From positions 1 through 64,000 of the forward strand of contig NZ_JAUSUP010000005.1 of assembly GCF_030814115.1 (NCBI RefSeq): a stretch of DNA of 64,000 nucleotides. The letters run 5' to 3'. The DNA is from Alkalibacillus filiformis. GTDB taxonomy: Bacteria; Bacillota; Bacilli; Bacillales; Alkalibacillaceae. Position 1 is the first letter of the stretch. Every line of letters begins with the position of its first letter. This document shows, piece after piece, positions 40,684 through 49,901 of the stretch. The notes under the pieces were generated by a model that searched no databases, was not told the origin of the DNA, and saw only the letters and a program-made list of their open reading frames with translations. The position numbers and the translations under genes are program-made.

Positions 40684-41415
40684 ATGAATTATTCATTACA
40701 CCCACTAGGAAATCAAGCTCTAATTATTTCGTTTGGTGCCGAAATTTCAAGGTCTTTGCATGAGCAAGTGGTGGCAACTTATAAAAGTTTACAACGTGCT
40801 CGTATTTCATTTGTGACAGACCTAGTTCCCACATACCGTTCTGTTGCTGTCTATTATAATTGGCGAACGGTTTCATATTTTGAAGTTGAACAATGTATTC
40901 AAGATGTATTGAAAACTGTTCAATTAGAAGAAAGTTTAAGTGAAAAAAAGGTTATTAATCTACCTGTCTGTTATCAAGATGAGTTTGCACCAGATCTACA
41001 ATCATTAGCGGATTATCACAAAATGACCACAGAAGAAGTAGTTAAACGCCATAGTGAACCTAATTATTTAGTTTATATGGTTGGCTTTTTACCAGGATTC
41101 CCTTATTTGGGTGGGTTAAATGACAAGCTTGAAACACCACGCTTACAAACGCCACGAGCAGAGGTACCAAGAGGTAGTGTAGGCATTGCAGGAAAGCAAA
41201 CGGGTGTTTACCCAGTGTCTTCACCTGGAGGTTGGCACATCATAGGCAACACACCGATTGAACTGTTTAATGTTAAACGAGGACAACCTGCTTTGTTTGA
41301 GATAGGAGATCAGTTGAAATTTTTCTCAGTGTCACGTTCAGAGTATGATTGGATTAAAGATAAAGGGTGTGTTGAAGACTTTGTTCAAGTAAGGGGGAAT
41401 AAGTTTGAGGATTGA
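40684..41415 (+). CDS. pxpB: 5-oxoprolinase subunit PxpB
   Basis: 243 residues of the KipI/allophanate-hydrolase subunit 1 family. The key stretch is YMVGFLPGFPYLGGL, followed by TPRAEVPRGSVGIAGKQTGV and SPGGWHIIGNTP. With PxpA and PxpC it opens 5-oxoproline to glutamate with ATP. Starts directly behind pcp and overlaps pxpA by 11 nt. In B. subtilis the protein also inhibits kinase KinA (KipI); whether that holds here is unknown. Confidence 0.93.
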   Translation: MNYSLHPLGNQALIISFGAEISRSLHEQVVATYKSLQRARISFVTDLVPTYRSVAVYYNWRTVSYFEVEQCIQDVLKTVQLEESLSEKKVINLPVCYQDEFAPDLQSLADYHKMTTEEVVKRHSEPNYLVYMVGFLPGFPYLGGLNDKLETPRLQTPRAEVPRGSVGIAGKQTGVYPVSSPGGWHIIGNTPIELFNVKRGQPALFEIGDQLKFFSVSRSEYDWIKDKGCVEDFVQVRGNKFED

Positions 41416-42163
41416 TATTAATGCTGATTTAGGAGAGAGTTTTGGCCAATACATTTTAGGTGATGATGAGAAGCTAATGAGTGTCATTACGTCAGCTAAT
41501 GTTGCATGTGGTTATCATGCTGGTGATTATCGAACCATTCCACAAGCGATTAAACGAGCAAAAGAGGCCAATGTCGCTATAGGGGCCCACCCAGGGTATC
41601 CAGACTTACTCGGGTTTGGCCGGCGAAACATGGAGATCCCTGCTGAAGAAGTTTACCAGCTCGTTGTTTACCAAGTTGGAGCAGTCAAAGCGTTCTGTAT
41701 GGTTGAAGGTATTCAATTACACCACGTTAAACCACATGGCGCTTTGTATAATGCAGCGGCTAAAGACCGAAATCTAGCATTAGCGATCGCTCAAGCCGTT
41801 AAAGATGTTGATCGAGACTTAGTGTTGTATGGTTTGGCTAATAGTCAACTAATTGAAGTAGCTAAGCAGCTAGATTTAGCGTACGCTTCTGAAGTGTTTG
41901 CTGATCGTACGTATACAGAAGAGGGTCTTTTAACATCCCGTCAATCTGAAGGTGCAGTGCTTACTAATCTAGAATCAATTAAGAAGCAAGTATATGAATT
42001 CATCTTTGAAGGAGTAGTGACGACAACTTCAAATAAAAAGATTCCAATACAAGCTGATACTCTCTGTCTTCATGGGGACGGACAGTCTGCTTATAATCAT
42101 GCTAAAGCTATACGCGATATGTTAGAAGCTGAACGTGTCAATGTCCAAGCAATTAATTATTAA
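41405..42163 (+). CDS. pxpA: 5-oxoprolinase subunit PxpA
   Basis: 252 residues of the LamB/YcsF family: MRIDINADLGESFGQYILGD at the N-terminus, ANVACGYHAGDY, GAHPGYPDLLGFGRR and LCLHGDGQSA. It is the TIM-barrel-like subunit that uses the activated substrate. TTG start with AGGGGG upstream, overlapping pxpB. The stop codon lies inside a 24-nt perfect palindrome. Confidence 0.94.
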   Translation: MRIDINADLGESFGQYILGDDEKLMSVITSANVACGYHAGDYRTIPQAIKRAKEANVAIGAHPGYPDLLGFGRRNMEIPAEEVYQLVVYQVGAVKAFCMVEGIQLHHVKPHGALYNAAAKDRNLALAIAQAVKDVDRDLVLYGLANSQLIEVAKQLDLAYASEVFADRTYTEEGLLTSRQSEGAVLTNLESIKKQVYEFIFEGVVTTTSNKKIPIQADTLCLHGDGQSAYNHAKAIRDMLEAERVNVQAINY

Positions 42164-42181
42164 TCAAACGTTTGATTAATA
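42158..42181. repeat. 24-nt perfect palindrome, site 2
   Basis: TATTAATCAAAC plus its exact reverse complement, identical to the core of 35724-35753. It overlaps the TAA stop of pxpA and ends about 15 nt before the pxpC start codon, so as RNA it would form a hairpin between two operon genes. Confidence 0.8.
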
Positions 42182-42196
42182 CGTTAGGTGATGTAA

Positions 42197-43102
42197 ATGA
42201 AACAACTCATTCAAGTCAATAAACCAGGTCTGTTTTTATCTGTTCAAGATTTAGGAAGACCTGGTTATCAACATTTAGGTGTGCCAGTATCAGGTGCAAT
42301 GGATCGTTATGCGTTAATTATGGGAAACCGATTATTAAATAATTCAGAAGGCTTTGCTGCACTTGAGGTTACGTTTGGTGGCACTGAATTAACTTTCAAA
42401 TACGATACTGTCATTTGTATAACTGGCGGAGATTTAGCAGCGCATATTGACTATGAACCTGTTCCTTTATGGGAAACGATCAGAGTACAACAAGGGCAAC
42501 AACTAATCTTTGAAAGGCCGATCCATGGTATGAGGGCTTATCTTTGTGTCGCCGGCGGTATACAGTCAGAGAGGTGGCTAGGTAGTCAATCCACTTTTGA
42601 AAAAGGGGAGATGGGGAGTAGGTTAGTAGAAGGAGACGTTGTTAAAGTAGGTCAGGTTGAGGGTGTTCAGCCTTCTTTAAGTGCTTTGCGTCGGGATTTG
42701 CGCCCTGTACTTACGAAAACAGTGACATTGAGGGTTATTACAAGCCAGGTGGAATCTGAATTCACGTCTTCTTCAGTAACTAGGTTCTACCAATCTAGTT
42801 ATGTCTTTAAAAAAGGTGACCGTATGGGATGTGTGTTAGAAGGCGACCCTTTAGTTCATCATAGTACGGCTGATATTGTGTCGGATGCTGTTACTTATGG
42901 AACCATTCAAGTACCAGCTAATGGACAGCCCATGATATTGTTAGCTGATCGTCAAACAACTGGTGGGTATACTACTATAGGAACCGTGATTTCTGCTGAT
43001 CATTGGAAACTTGCCCAAATGGCTCCAGGTGCTACCGTTCAATTCGAAAGAGTATCTGTTAAAGAAGCGGAGTGGTTGCAACAGTCATGGAAGAGGTATT
43101 AA
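42197..43102 (+). CDS. pxpC: 5-oxoprolinase subunit PxpC
   Basis: 301 residues of the KipA/allophanate-hydrolase subunit 2 family: PGLFLSVQDLGRPGYQHLGV, SGAMDRYALIMGNRLL, and AYLCVAGG with TTGGYTTIGTV. Third part of the ATP-dependent 5-oxoprolinase. Starts 33 nt after pxpA behind AGGTGAT. It ends the operon; no clear terminator hairpin is seen. Confidence 0.94.
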   Translation: MKQLIQVNKPGLFLSVQDLGRPGYQHLGVPVSGAMDRYALIMGNRLLNNSEGFAALEVTFGGTELTFKYDTVICITGGDLAAHIDYEPVPLWETIRVQQGQQLIFERPIHGMRAYLCVAGGIQSERWLGSQSTFEKGEMGSRLVEGDVVKVGQVEGVQPSLSALRRDLRPVLTKTVTLRVITSQVESEFTSSSVTRFYQSSYVFKKGDRMGCVLEGDPLVHHSTADIVSDAVTYGTIQVPANGQPMILLADRQTTGGYTTIGTVISADHWKLAQMAPGATVQFERVSVKEAEWLQQSWKRY

Positions 43103-43199
43103 ATTTCATCATATTTAAATAGCTATGACTGTTTTATTTAAAGTTGAAAAAAGCTATAATAACTTTAAGACATAGAGAGTGATAGAAAGGTCGGGAAAA

Positions 43200-44498
43200 A
43201 TGGCATATCGTGATGAAAAATTAAACGAAGAGAAGGTGTTTAAAGACCCTGTTCACCGCTATATTCACGTCCGTGATCGAGTGATTTGGGACTTGATTGG
43301 TACACCTGAGTTTCAGCGTCTAAGACGGATTAAACAATTGGGCACGACGTATTTAACTTTCCACGGTGCAGAACATAGTCGTTTCAACCATTCTTTAGGT
43401 GTTTATGAAATTGTACGTAGAATTATTGAGAATTTCCGTGACCAACCATTTTGGGATGATGATGAACGTTTATTATGTTTGTGTGCTTCATTGCTTCATG
43501 ATTTAGGGCATGGGCCGTTTTCACATTCGTTTGAGAAAGTGTTTGATTTAGACCATGAAGATTACACGAGAGCAATTATATTAGGTGATACGAAAGTTAA
43601 TGAAATTTTACGCCGTGTAGATGAAAACTTTCCACAAGATGTTGCCGATGTTATACATAAGACATATTCTAATAAATTAGTTGTCAGTCTCATCTCGAGT
43701 CAAATTGATGCTGATCGCATGGATTACTTACAACGCGATGCATACTTCACTGGAGTGAGTTATGGCCATTTTGATATGGAGCGTATATTACGTGTCATGC
43801 GCCCTATGGAAGACCAAATGGTTATTAAAGAAAGTGGTATGCATGCTGTAGAAGATTATATTATGAGCCGATATCAAATGTATTGGCAAGTTTATTTTCA
43901 TCCGGTAACAAGAAGTGCAGAAGTCATTTTATCTAAAATTTTACACCGAGCGAAAGAATTATATTTAGCGAATGAATATGAGTTCAAGCTGAAGCCGATG
44001 CACTTCGAGAGCTTTTTCTTAAAAGAAGTGAGCTTAGAGGACTATTTAAAGTTAGATGAGAATGTGGTATTTTATTATTTCCACATATGGAAAGAAGAAG
44101 AGGATGCAATCTTATCTGATTTGTGTCGTCGATTTGTCGATCGTGACTTATTTAAATACGTTGAATTCGACCCTGGTAATCAGTATAGAGAACTGATGGA
44201 CTTGAAAGAGTGTTTTACAGAGGCAGGAGTCGATCCTACTTATTATTTAGAAGTTGATTCTTCATCTGACTTGCCTTATGATTTCTATCGACCTGGTGAG
44301 GAGGAAGAACGCCTTCCGATTCACTTACAATTGCCAACAGGCGAATTAAAAGAACTATCACGTCAATCTGATATTGTTGAATCGATATCAGGTAAGAAAC
44401 GAACAGATCATAAATTATATTTTGCTAAAGATTTAATAGAGCAACTTCCAGAAGAAAGCGACATCAAGAAGCGGATATATGAAATTTTGAAAGGGTAA
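43200..44498 (+). CDS. ywfO: HD-domain phosphohydrolase YwfO
   Basis: 432 residues. The HD ligands are in HSRFNHSLGVYEIVRRI, LLHDLGHGPFSHSFEKVF and SSQIDADRMDYLQRD, the pattern of dGTPase/SAMHD1-like HD enzymes. YwfO is a nucleoside-triphosphate hydrolase-type protein found across Bacilli. ATG at 43200 is chosen: AGAAAGG lies 9 nt upstream and homologues start MAYRDEK-like. ywgA follows 12 nt downstream, as in B. subtilis. Confidence 0.9.
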   Translation: MAYRDEKLNEEKVFKDPVHRYIHVRDRVIWDLIGTPEFQRLRRIKQLGTTYLTFHGAEHSRFNHSLGVYEIVRRIIENFRDQPFWDDDERLLCLCASLLHDLGHGPFSHSFEKVFDLDHEDYTRAIILGDTKVNEILRRVDENFPQDVADVIHKTYSNKLVVSLISSQIDADRMDYLQRDAYFTGVSYGHFDMERILRVMRPMEDQMVIKESGMHAVEDYIMSRYQMYWQVYFHPVTRSAEVILSKILHRAKELYLANEYEFKLKPMHFESFFLKEVSLEDYLKLDENVVFYYFHIWKEEEDAILSDLCRRFVDRDLFKYVEFDPGNQYRELMDLKECFTEAGVDPTYYLEVDSSSDLPYDFYRPGEEEERLPIHLQLPTGELKELSRQSDIVESISGKKRTDHKLYFAKDLIEQLPEESDIKKRIYEILKG

Positions 44499-44510
44499 GG
44501 AGTTGTGTTC

Positions 44511-45005
44511 ATGTTAGAGGATCACGCGAGGCTAATGGCATTTTTTGAACAAGCACAAGAAGTAGTAGGTCGTAAAAGACTGCAAAAAATGGTTTATATC
44601 TTAAAAAAGTGTGGCTTTGATTTTTCTGAGCGTTATTCATTTCATTTTTATGGTCCTTATTCTGAAGAATTATCAACACGAATTGAAGAGTTGTGTAACT
44701 TAGGCTTTTTAGATGAAGCAAAAGAGAAGGAAAAAGGCTATTATCAGTATCGTTATCATTTAACAGACCGTGGTGCAGGCTTCCTAAGTGAGTCTGGGGT
44801 CACGACACCGAATATGGATTCAGTTATTCAAAAAATGGATGAACAAAGCTCTAAATTTTTAGAGTTAGTATCGACCATGTTGTATTTTGATAACTTCTCA
44901 AAAGAAGAAATTGAAGACAAGGTGCGTACAGTTAAAAGTCAACAGAACTATACTGAAGCGGATTTTGAAGAAGCATGGCGCTTTATTAGTGATATGAAAC
45001 ACTAG
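44511..45005 (+). CDS. ywgA: YwgA-family protein
   Basis: 164 residues, matching B. subtilis YwgA: RLMAFFEQAQEVVGRKRLQK, YSFHFYGPYSEELS and YHLTDRGAGFL. The helical fold resembles phage antirepressor/SocA-like proteins; no biochemical role is known. The ATG at 44511 follows TAAGGAG by 8 nt; an upstream GTG at 44505 is less well placed. Cotranscribed with ywfO and closed by a terminator. Confidence 0.85.
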   Translation: MLEDHARLMAFFEQAQEVVGRKRLQKMVYILKKCGFDFSERYSFHFYGPYSEELSTRIEELCNLGFLDEAKEKEKGYYQYRYHLTDRGAGFLSESGVTTPNMDSVIQKMDEQSSKFLELVSTMLYFDNFSKEEIEDKVRTVKSQQNYTEADFEEAWRFISDMKH

Positions 45006-45008
45006 TAT

Positions 45009-45037
45009 GAAGAAGGGGTGATAACCTCTTCTTTTTT
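45009..45037 (+). terminator. Rho-independent terminator of ywfO-ywgA
   Basis: AAGAAGGGGT pairs with ACCTCTTCTT (one G-U pair), followed by six T. Confidence 0.85.
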
Positions 45038-45056
45038 GTAGGGAGGATTTTTAAAT

Positions 45057-45227
45057 ATGGCGAGTGTTATTTGGTTTTTAGCTTTCTTTTTAATTCCCCC
45101 TATATTGTTAGGTGCTATCGTCTTCATAATAGTTGATATTATTAGAAGGCCAAAACATATGTATTCGTGGTTTATTTTAGCTGGGTTAGTGGCTGTAATC
45201 TTTCTAATATTATCAACTTGGTTTTAA
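45057..45227 (+). CDS. Small two-helix membrane protein, 56 residues
   Basis: Begins MASVIWFLAFFLIPPILLGA, has a short basic loop (RRPKHMYS) and a second helix (WFILAGLVAVIFLILSTW). GGGAGG stands 8 nt before the ATG. It directly follows the ywgA terminator and precedes another membrane protein by 72 nt. Too short for many gene finders; no family recognised, but composition and ribosome site support it. Confidence 0.65.
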   Translation: MASVIWFLAFFLIPPILLGAIVFIIVDIIRRPKHMYSWFILAGLVAVIFLILSTWF

Positions 45228-45299
45228 ACTTGGCTTTAGTCTAATTCCCCTTTTTTATTCATAAAGTATAAGTAACAGTTGATGATGGAGGGGATTTAG

Positions 45300-45785
45300 T
45301 TGAAGAAGCTGTTAGCCCGACCAACGTCCTTATTAATCATTATAACAGTACTTGTTTTTGCTATGTTTTTACAGGTTGGCTCAATGAGTACCCTTCCAGG
45401 ACAGCCAGCAGATCCTGTTAATCGAGCTTTACCATTTATCGTATTGTTAGTAGGGTTGTTTTTTTACTTAGTCTATTTATGGTATGAGTTGGTGCGACCG
45501 TATGTATTAGGACATTGGTTAATCATTTCGGCGATTTTTGTATCAATTCATTGGGGGATTGCGATAAGTTATCAGCAGAAATCTATTGAAACATATCGCC
45601 AACAGATCGTCGATTTATTTGAAAATCAGTTTGGTTATATTGATTGGGATTATATTGATTCTGTGTCGACGGTATTCTTGTCTAGTCATATGAATCATCA
45701 ATTGTATAATGTTAATACATTCCTTATGTATATGAGTCTTTCTTTTTTTACTGCGATCGTTTTAGTCTACAAAATAGGTGAGTAA
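45300..45785 (+). CDS. Four-helix integral membrane protein of unknown function
   Basis: 161 residues with membrane helices at about 9-27, 43-64, 72-92 and 140-158. The third soluble segment (YRQQIVDLFENQFGYIDWDY) is amphipathic. TTG start after GAGGGGA. No family recognised. It may be cotranscribed with the small gene at 45057. Confidence 0.6.
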   Translation: MKKLLARPTSLLIIITVLVFAMFLQVGSMSTLPGQPADPVNRALPFIVLLVGLFFYLVYLWYELVRPYVLGHWLIISAIFVSIHWGIAISYQQKSIETYRQQIVDLFENQFGYIDWDYIDSVSTVFLSSHMNHQLYNVNTFLMYMSLSFFTAIVLVYKIGE

Positions 45786-45872
45786 AACTGTGTGGACAAG
45801 CAAGATGTTTGCGCTTATAATATGAAACATTTACGATGAAATTAATAGACTTAATATAGGAGTGACATAGTT

Positions 45873-46439
45873 ATGGATCGTCAATTAAAAATCGTAGGTG
45901 TTAGTGGTAGTTTACGTCAAGACTCTGTTAATAAGAAGTTGTTAGACTTAGTTAAAACAATGCTTCCAGAAAATGTAGAGTATGAATACGCGGATTATTC
46001 AAATGTTCCAGTATTTAATGAAGATATAGAAAAACCAGTTCCTGAAAGTGTACAGAAGTTAAAAGACCAAATTGAAGGTGCAGATATTGTTCTGTTTGCC
46101 ACACCTCAATATAATGGTTCATATTCTGGACCGCTTAAAAATGCAATCGATTGGATGACTAGGCCAGCTGGAGATAATTCAATTGGTGGCAAAGTTGCTG
46201 GTGTTATTGGTGGTACACCTGGACAAAGTGGAACAATTCAAGCACAGCTTCATTTACGTGAAGTATTAAGCCACTTAGGTGTTCAAGTGCCTGCGCAGCC
46301 ACGTGTCATGATTAGTGGTATTTATGATATGTTAGATGACAATGGTAACCTTCATTTACCAGAAGTCGAAGTTGAAAATTATAAAAAGTTACTAGATGCA
46401 TTGTTCGTTCAAGTTGAAGCGAAGTTAGTTCATGCATAA
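45873..46439 (+). CDS. NADPH-dependent FMN reductase/azoreductase-like flavoprotein
   Basis: 188 residues of the flavodoxin-like NAD(P)H:FMN oxidoreductase family: VGVSGSLRQDSVNKKLLDLV (phosphate-binding loop GSLRQDS), FATPQYNGSYSGPLKNAIDW (flavin and substrate loop) and VIGGTPGQSGT. Reduces FMN, quinones, azo dyes or chromate with NADPH in related enzymes. Similar to B. subtilis YhdA. A single gene with its own terminator. Confidence 0.9.
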   Translation: MDRQLKIVGVSGSLRQDSVNKKLLDLVKTMLPENVEYEYADYSNVPVFNEDIEKPVPESVQKLKDQIEGADIVLFATPQYNGSYSGPLKNAIDWMTRPAGDNSIGGKVAGVIGGTPGQSGTIQAQLHLREVLSHLGVQVPAQPRVMISGIYDMLDDNGNLHLPEVEVENYKKLLDALFVQVEAKLVHA

Positions 46440-46449
46440 TTAAGTAATA

Positions 46450-46481
46450 GTCGGGTGGAACTTTTCCGCCCGGCTTTTTTT
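46450..46481 (+). terminator. Rho-independent terminator of the flavin reductase gene
   Basis: GTCGGGTGGAA pairs with TTCCGCCCGGC, followed by TTTTTTT. Confidence 0.85.
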
Positions 46482-46610
46482 GTGGATAAAAAGGGTGAAC
46501 TTCGTATTTAAATGTGAATTAATGTAGAAAAAGTGAATAACTTTGTGAATAGGTTAGCTTATCCACAGTATATATAATACTGAAAATATTTAATCAAAAA
46601 GTTATACACA
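46481..46610. promoter_or_regulatory. DnaA-box cluster
   Basis: Within 130 bp there are three perfect TTATNCACA boxes: TGTGGATAA (reverse) at 46481-46489, TTATCCACA at 46559-46567 and TTATACACA at 46602-46610. Three one-mismatch boxes lie in reverse orientation at 46513-46521, 46532-46540 and 46544-46552. No dnaA or dnaN is near. B. subtilis has comparable clusters outside oriC that bind DnaA and help control initiation. An AT-rich stretch (TATATATAAT) lies between the last two boxes. Confidence 0.7.
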
Positions 46611-46664
46611 TGTGGAACCAATATAGGCAAGTGTACATATGATGCTCTCAAAGGAGGGGGCATT

Positions 46665-48092
46665 ATGATGGAGTTAACCATTTCACATGGTTTATATGCT
46701 TTAGTGACACTTGTTGTCATTTTAACTATGGTGTTCCGTAAAGGTGTTGTTTTACCGACATTAATAGGGACATTCTTAGTTGCGTGGGTTTATAGCGGCA
46801 GTTTAGTAACAGGCTTTACGTCTGTGTTTAATGCTAACTTAACAGCAGCAACTGAATTGTTTAGCATCTTCTTAATCATAACTTTTATGGTCGCACTCTT
46901 ACACTCTTTAAAAGATTTAGGTGCTGACCAACAAATGATCGCACCAGTGCAAAAGTTTATGACGAATGGCCATGTTGCTTTTGTCGTATTAATAGGTATA
47001 ACATTTGTGATCTCACTCTTCTTTTGGCCAACACCAGCAGTACCGTTAATTTGTGCATTGTTAGTGCCTGCGGCTGTAAGAGCAGGGTTACCGATCATGG
47101 CTGCAGCGATGGTCGTCGCCTTAGCAGGGCAAGGGATGGCATTGTCGTCAGACTATATTATGCAAATTGCACCAACTTTGAGCGCCTCATCAGCAGGGTT
47201 AAATGCTAGTGTAATTGCTGATAAAGCGTTGATATTATCTCTCGTTTCAGGTGCATTGGCTCTTAGTATCACTTATTTAATGTTTAGAAAGAAGATTAGA
47301 AAACCAACTGATCCATTAAACAAAGAAGAGCTTAAAAAGTTACCAGGTCAACAGGAGACTTCGAAAAAGAACGAATCCCTTGCCAATCATAAATGGAGAA
47401 AAGTTTTCGCTATTTTAGTTCCTCTTGCCATGTTAGGGGTTATGATTTTTATGATTTATACAAAGATAACTGGTGGACGTACAGGTGGGTTTGAAGGAGG
47501 CGATGGTGCAGCGTTAATTGGAGGAGTTGCTGTATTATTACTTGCTTTAGCTTCACTCGCCTTTGGAAAAGTAAAGGCTTTAGATCGTATAAGTGAACAT
47601 ATTACAAATGGTTTCGTGTTTGCTTTTAAAGCGATGGGTCCAGTTATTCCAATTGCAGGGTTCTTCTTTTTAGGAAGTGGTGAATTCTCAGGGAGCATTA
47701 TGTCCTTAGGTGATGTGCAACCGCCTGCGTTTTTATTCGAGTTAGTAGAGGCGGGGCAAGCAGCCATTCCTGAAAGTACCTTTTTAACTGCATTTGGTAT
47801 CTTGCTTGTTGGTATTATTACTGGATTAGATGGGTCTGGGTTCTCAGGTTTACCGTTAACGGGTGCCTTATCAGGTGCTTTAGCGACTGGTGGAGTTGAT
47901 GCAACAACGTTAGCTGCAATTGGTCAGTTAGGATCTATTTGGACTGGAGGAGGAGCGCTTGTGGCTTGGTCGTCGCTCGTTGCTGTAGCAGGGTTTTGTG
48001 GTGTATCTGTCATGGAGTTAGCTCGGAAAAACTTTATCCCAGTTATGGCAGGTTTAATTCTGGCGACTTTCATTGCTTTATGGATTTGGTAA
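46665..48092 (+). CDS. Large permease of the ion-transporter (DcuC/CitMHS/DctM-like) type
   Basis: 475 residues with about 11-12 membrane helices. Two halves each carry a Gly/Pro-rich re-entrant-like loop (FFWPTPAVPLICALLVPAAV and GITGLDGSGFSGLPLTG), the arrangement of the ion-transporter superfamily of anion carriers. Substrate unknown; an organic anion is likely. AAGGAGGGGG precedes the ATG. The gene lies directly behind the DnaA-box cluster, so DnaA binding could influence it. Ends in a bidirectional terminator. Confidence 0.7.
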   Translation: MMELTISHGLYALVTLVVILTMVFRKGVVLPTLIGTFLVAWVYSGSLVTGFTSVFNANLTAATELFSIFLIITFMVALLHSLKDLGADQQMIAPVQKFMTNGHVAFVVLIGITFVISLFFWPTPAVPLICALLVPAAVRAGLPIMAAAMVVALAGQGMALSSDYIMQIAPTLSASSAGLNASVIADKALILSLVSGALALSITYLMFRKKIRKPTDPLNKEELKKLPGQQETSKKNESLANHKWRKVFAILVPLAMLGVMIFMIYTKITGGRTGGFEGGDGAALIGGVAVLLLALASLAFGKVKALDRISEHITNGFVFAFKAMGPVIPIAGFFFLGSGEFSGSIMSLGDVQPPAFLFELVEAGQAAIPESTFLTAFGILLVGIITGLDGSGFSGLPLTGALSGALATGGVDATTLAAIGQLGSIWTGGGALVAWSSLVAVAGFCGVSVMELARKNFIPVMAGLILATFIALWIW

Positions 48093-48094
48093 TA

Positions 48095-48124
48095 AAAAGG
48101 TTGGCTTTAATAAGCCAACCTTTT
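48095..48124. terminator. Bidirectional terminator between permease and htpX
   Basis: AAAAGGTTGGCTT and AAGCCAACCTTTT form a perfect 13-bp stem with a 4-nt loop. Confidence 0.88.
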
Positions 48125-48126
48125 GT

Positions 48127-49029
48127 TTATTTTTGCTCTAAACGGCGAATGCGCTCATCTAAGTCTGGGTGAGATGAGAATAATCTTGCAACTCCGCCTT
48201 TATTGTTAATTTTCATTGTTTGGATTGCACTATCGTTGCTGTTGTCATTAACGCTAGCAACAGTGTTCTGTAATGAACGTAGTGCATGGGCCATTTTATC
48301 TTTACCAGCTAAATCTGCACCACCTCGGTCTGCATGGAATTCGCGGTAACGTGAGAACGCCATGACGACAAGGCTTCCTAAAATTGAGAATAGAATTTGG
48401 AATATGATGATCGCAGCAAAGTGAACAATCATACGCATTTCTGCACGTACAAAGTTTGCTACAATAGCTGCTACGATGCGTGATAAGAATACAACAAACG
48501 TGTTAATAACACCTTGTAGTAGTGTCATCGTAACCATATCACCATTTGATACGTGAGCCACTTCGTGTGCTAATACACCTTCAACTGCATCGTCATCCAT
48601 TGACTCTAATAGACCAGTTGAAACAGCGACTAATGAGCGTTTCTTACTTGGTCCTGTTGCAAAAGCGTTAACCTCTTTTGAACGATAAATACCAACTTCA
48701 GGCATATGCATTAAGCCTGCAGCGCGTGATAGACGGTGAACGCGCTCAACTAATTGGCGCTCTGCTGTTGATAAGTTATCATCAGGGTCTAATACGTGAA
48801 CCTTCATCATTTTCTTAGCCATCCAACGTGACATACCTAAGGAAATAAAGGCACCAGCAAAACCGACGATGATACTGAATAGCGCTAATGCGCCATAACT
48901 TCCGATATTGCCTGTACCATCATATAACGGCCCAATGTTTGTGTATGATGTGATGACAGACCAAACAATGACAATTGTTGTTAAAACGAGAATGTTTGTT
49001 AATAAGAAAAACAGTATTCTTTTACCCAC
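48127..49029 (-). CDS. htpX: Membrane zinc metalloprotease HtpX
   Basis: 300 residues, family M48B. The zinc site is HEVAH (His155, Glu156, His159), with the third ligand in [17 protein letters not shown]. Helices are at about 6-26, 43-65, 165-185 and 195-215. HtpX degrades damaged membrane proteins at the cytoplasmic side. GTG start after AGGGGAG. Standard length. Confidence 0.94.
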   Translation of the reverse strand: MGKRILFFLLTNILVLTTIVIVWSVITSYTNIGPLYDGTGNIGSYGALALFSIIVGFAGAFISLGMSRWMAKKMMKVHVLDPDDNLSTAERQLVERVHRLSRAAGLMHMPEVGIYRSKEVNAFATGPSKKRSLVAVSTGLLESMDDDAVEGVLAHEVAHVSNGDMVTMTLLQGVINTFVVFLSRIVAAIVANFVRAEMRMIVHFAAIIIFQILFSILGSLVVMAFSRYREFHADRGGADLAGKDKMAHALRSLQNTVASVNDNSNDSAIQTMKINNKGGVARLFSSHPDLDERIRRLEQK

Positions 49030-49238
49030 TAAACTCCCCTACCTTTCTTGTTTGTCCTCGTATATTATACCACGAAAATGACAAGTGGAAAATGAGTAGC
49101 TATTGTAGAGTGAGAAAAGTTTCACATGTTAAACAATTTAAATAATGTTTACGTACACATGTTGTCTCAAGTCACCGTCCAAGCATAGACCAACATATGA
49201 TATGACATAGAACTATGTTCAAATACAGGAGGATTTAA

Positions 49239-49895
49239 ATGAACCCATATTATTTTTATACAAATGATTTTGTTAGGGATGGTTCGTGTACGTATGTATA
49301 TGATCCGATGTCTAATCAAACGTTCACTGGACGTGACAACAACGACTGGGTCGAAGGTCAATCGACGTGGACAGAAGGTGGGGAAGTGACAAAATGTAAT
49401 ATCCCATGGTCTGATTTGGAGTATATGACGACGGCTGTTAGTAATCAAGCACCTTATGAATGTGGTGAAATATTAAAGGTGAAGTTTCCTGAAACTGGCC
49501 GCGAAATTTTAGTGAAAGTTGTTGATACTGTAGACGGTTACCCGCCTCACCGTTTAAATTTACATCGTCAAGCTTTCTTAGCGTTAGGAGCAGATTTAGA
49601 CTTTGGTATTATTGATGTCGAAATCAAGCCATCACCAGAGTTAGAGGAAGAAATGTTTGGACGATATTTACTAGAAGTATTGCAAGTCGCTTATCCAAGG
49701 TATGATGTAACAGATTATGAATTTATTGGTGAAGAAGAGTTGTCTGATGACCGACGTCGAGAAACATATGAGTTTATCGTAGAATCAGGTGATGAACGCG
49801 TTAAAGTGAGAGGAACAGTGACTTATAATCCACAAACTGATCGCGTAATGTCATTTGATTTAGAAGAAGTTGAGTTTGATCATAATAACGGGTAA
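49239..49895 (+). CDS. Double-psi beta-barrel plus DUF3889 domain protein
   Basis: 218 residues. Residues about 60-125 resemble an RlpA/barwin-like barrel (TEGGEVTKCNIPWSDL, CGEILKVKF, VKVVDTVDGYPPHRLNLHRQ, GIIDVEIK). The C-terminal ~85 residues (LLEVLQVAYPRYDVTDYEFI) look like DUF3889, a Bacillaceae domain often found with spore or envelope proteins. No signal peptide. CAGGAGGA precedes the ATG. A spore or envelope role is inferred from family distribution only. Confidence 0.65.
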   Translation: MNPYYFYTNDFVRDGSCTYVYDPMSNQTFTGRDNNDWVEGQSTWTEGGEVTKCNIPWSDLEYMTTAVSNQAPYECGEILKVKFPETGREILVKVVDTVDGYPPHRLNLHRQAFLALGADLDFGIIDVEIKPSPELEEEMFGRYLLEVLQVAYPRYDVTDYEFIGEEELSDDRRRETYEFIVESGDERVKVRGTVTYNPQTDRVMSFDLEEVEFDHNNG

Positions 49896-49901
49896 TAGAC
49901 A

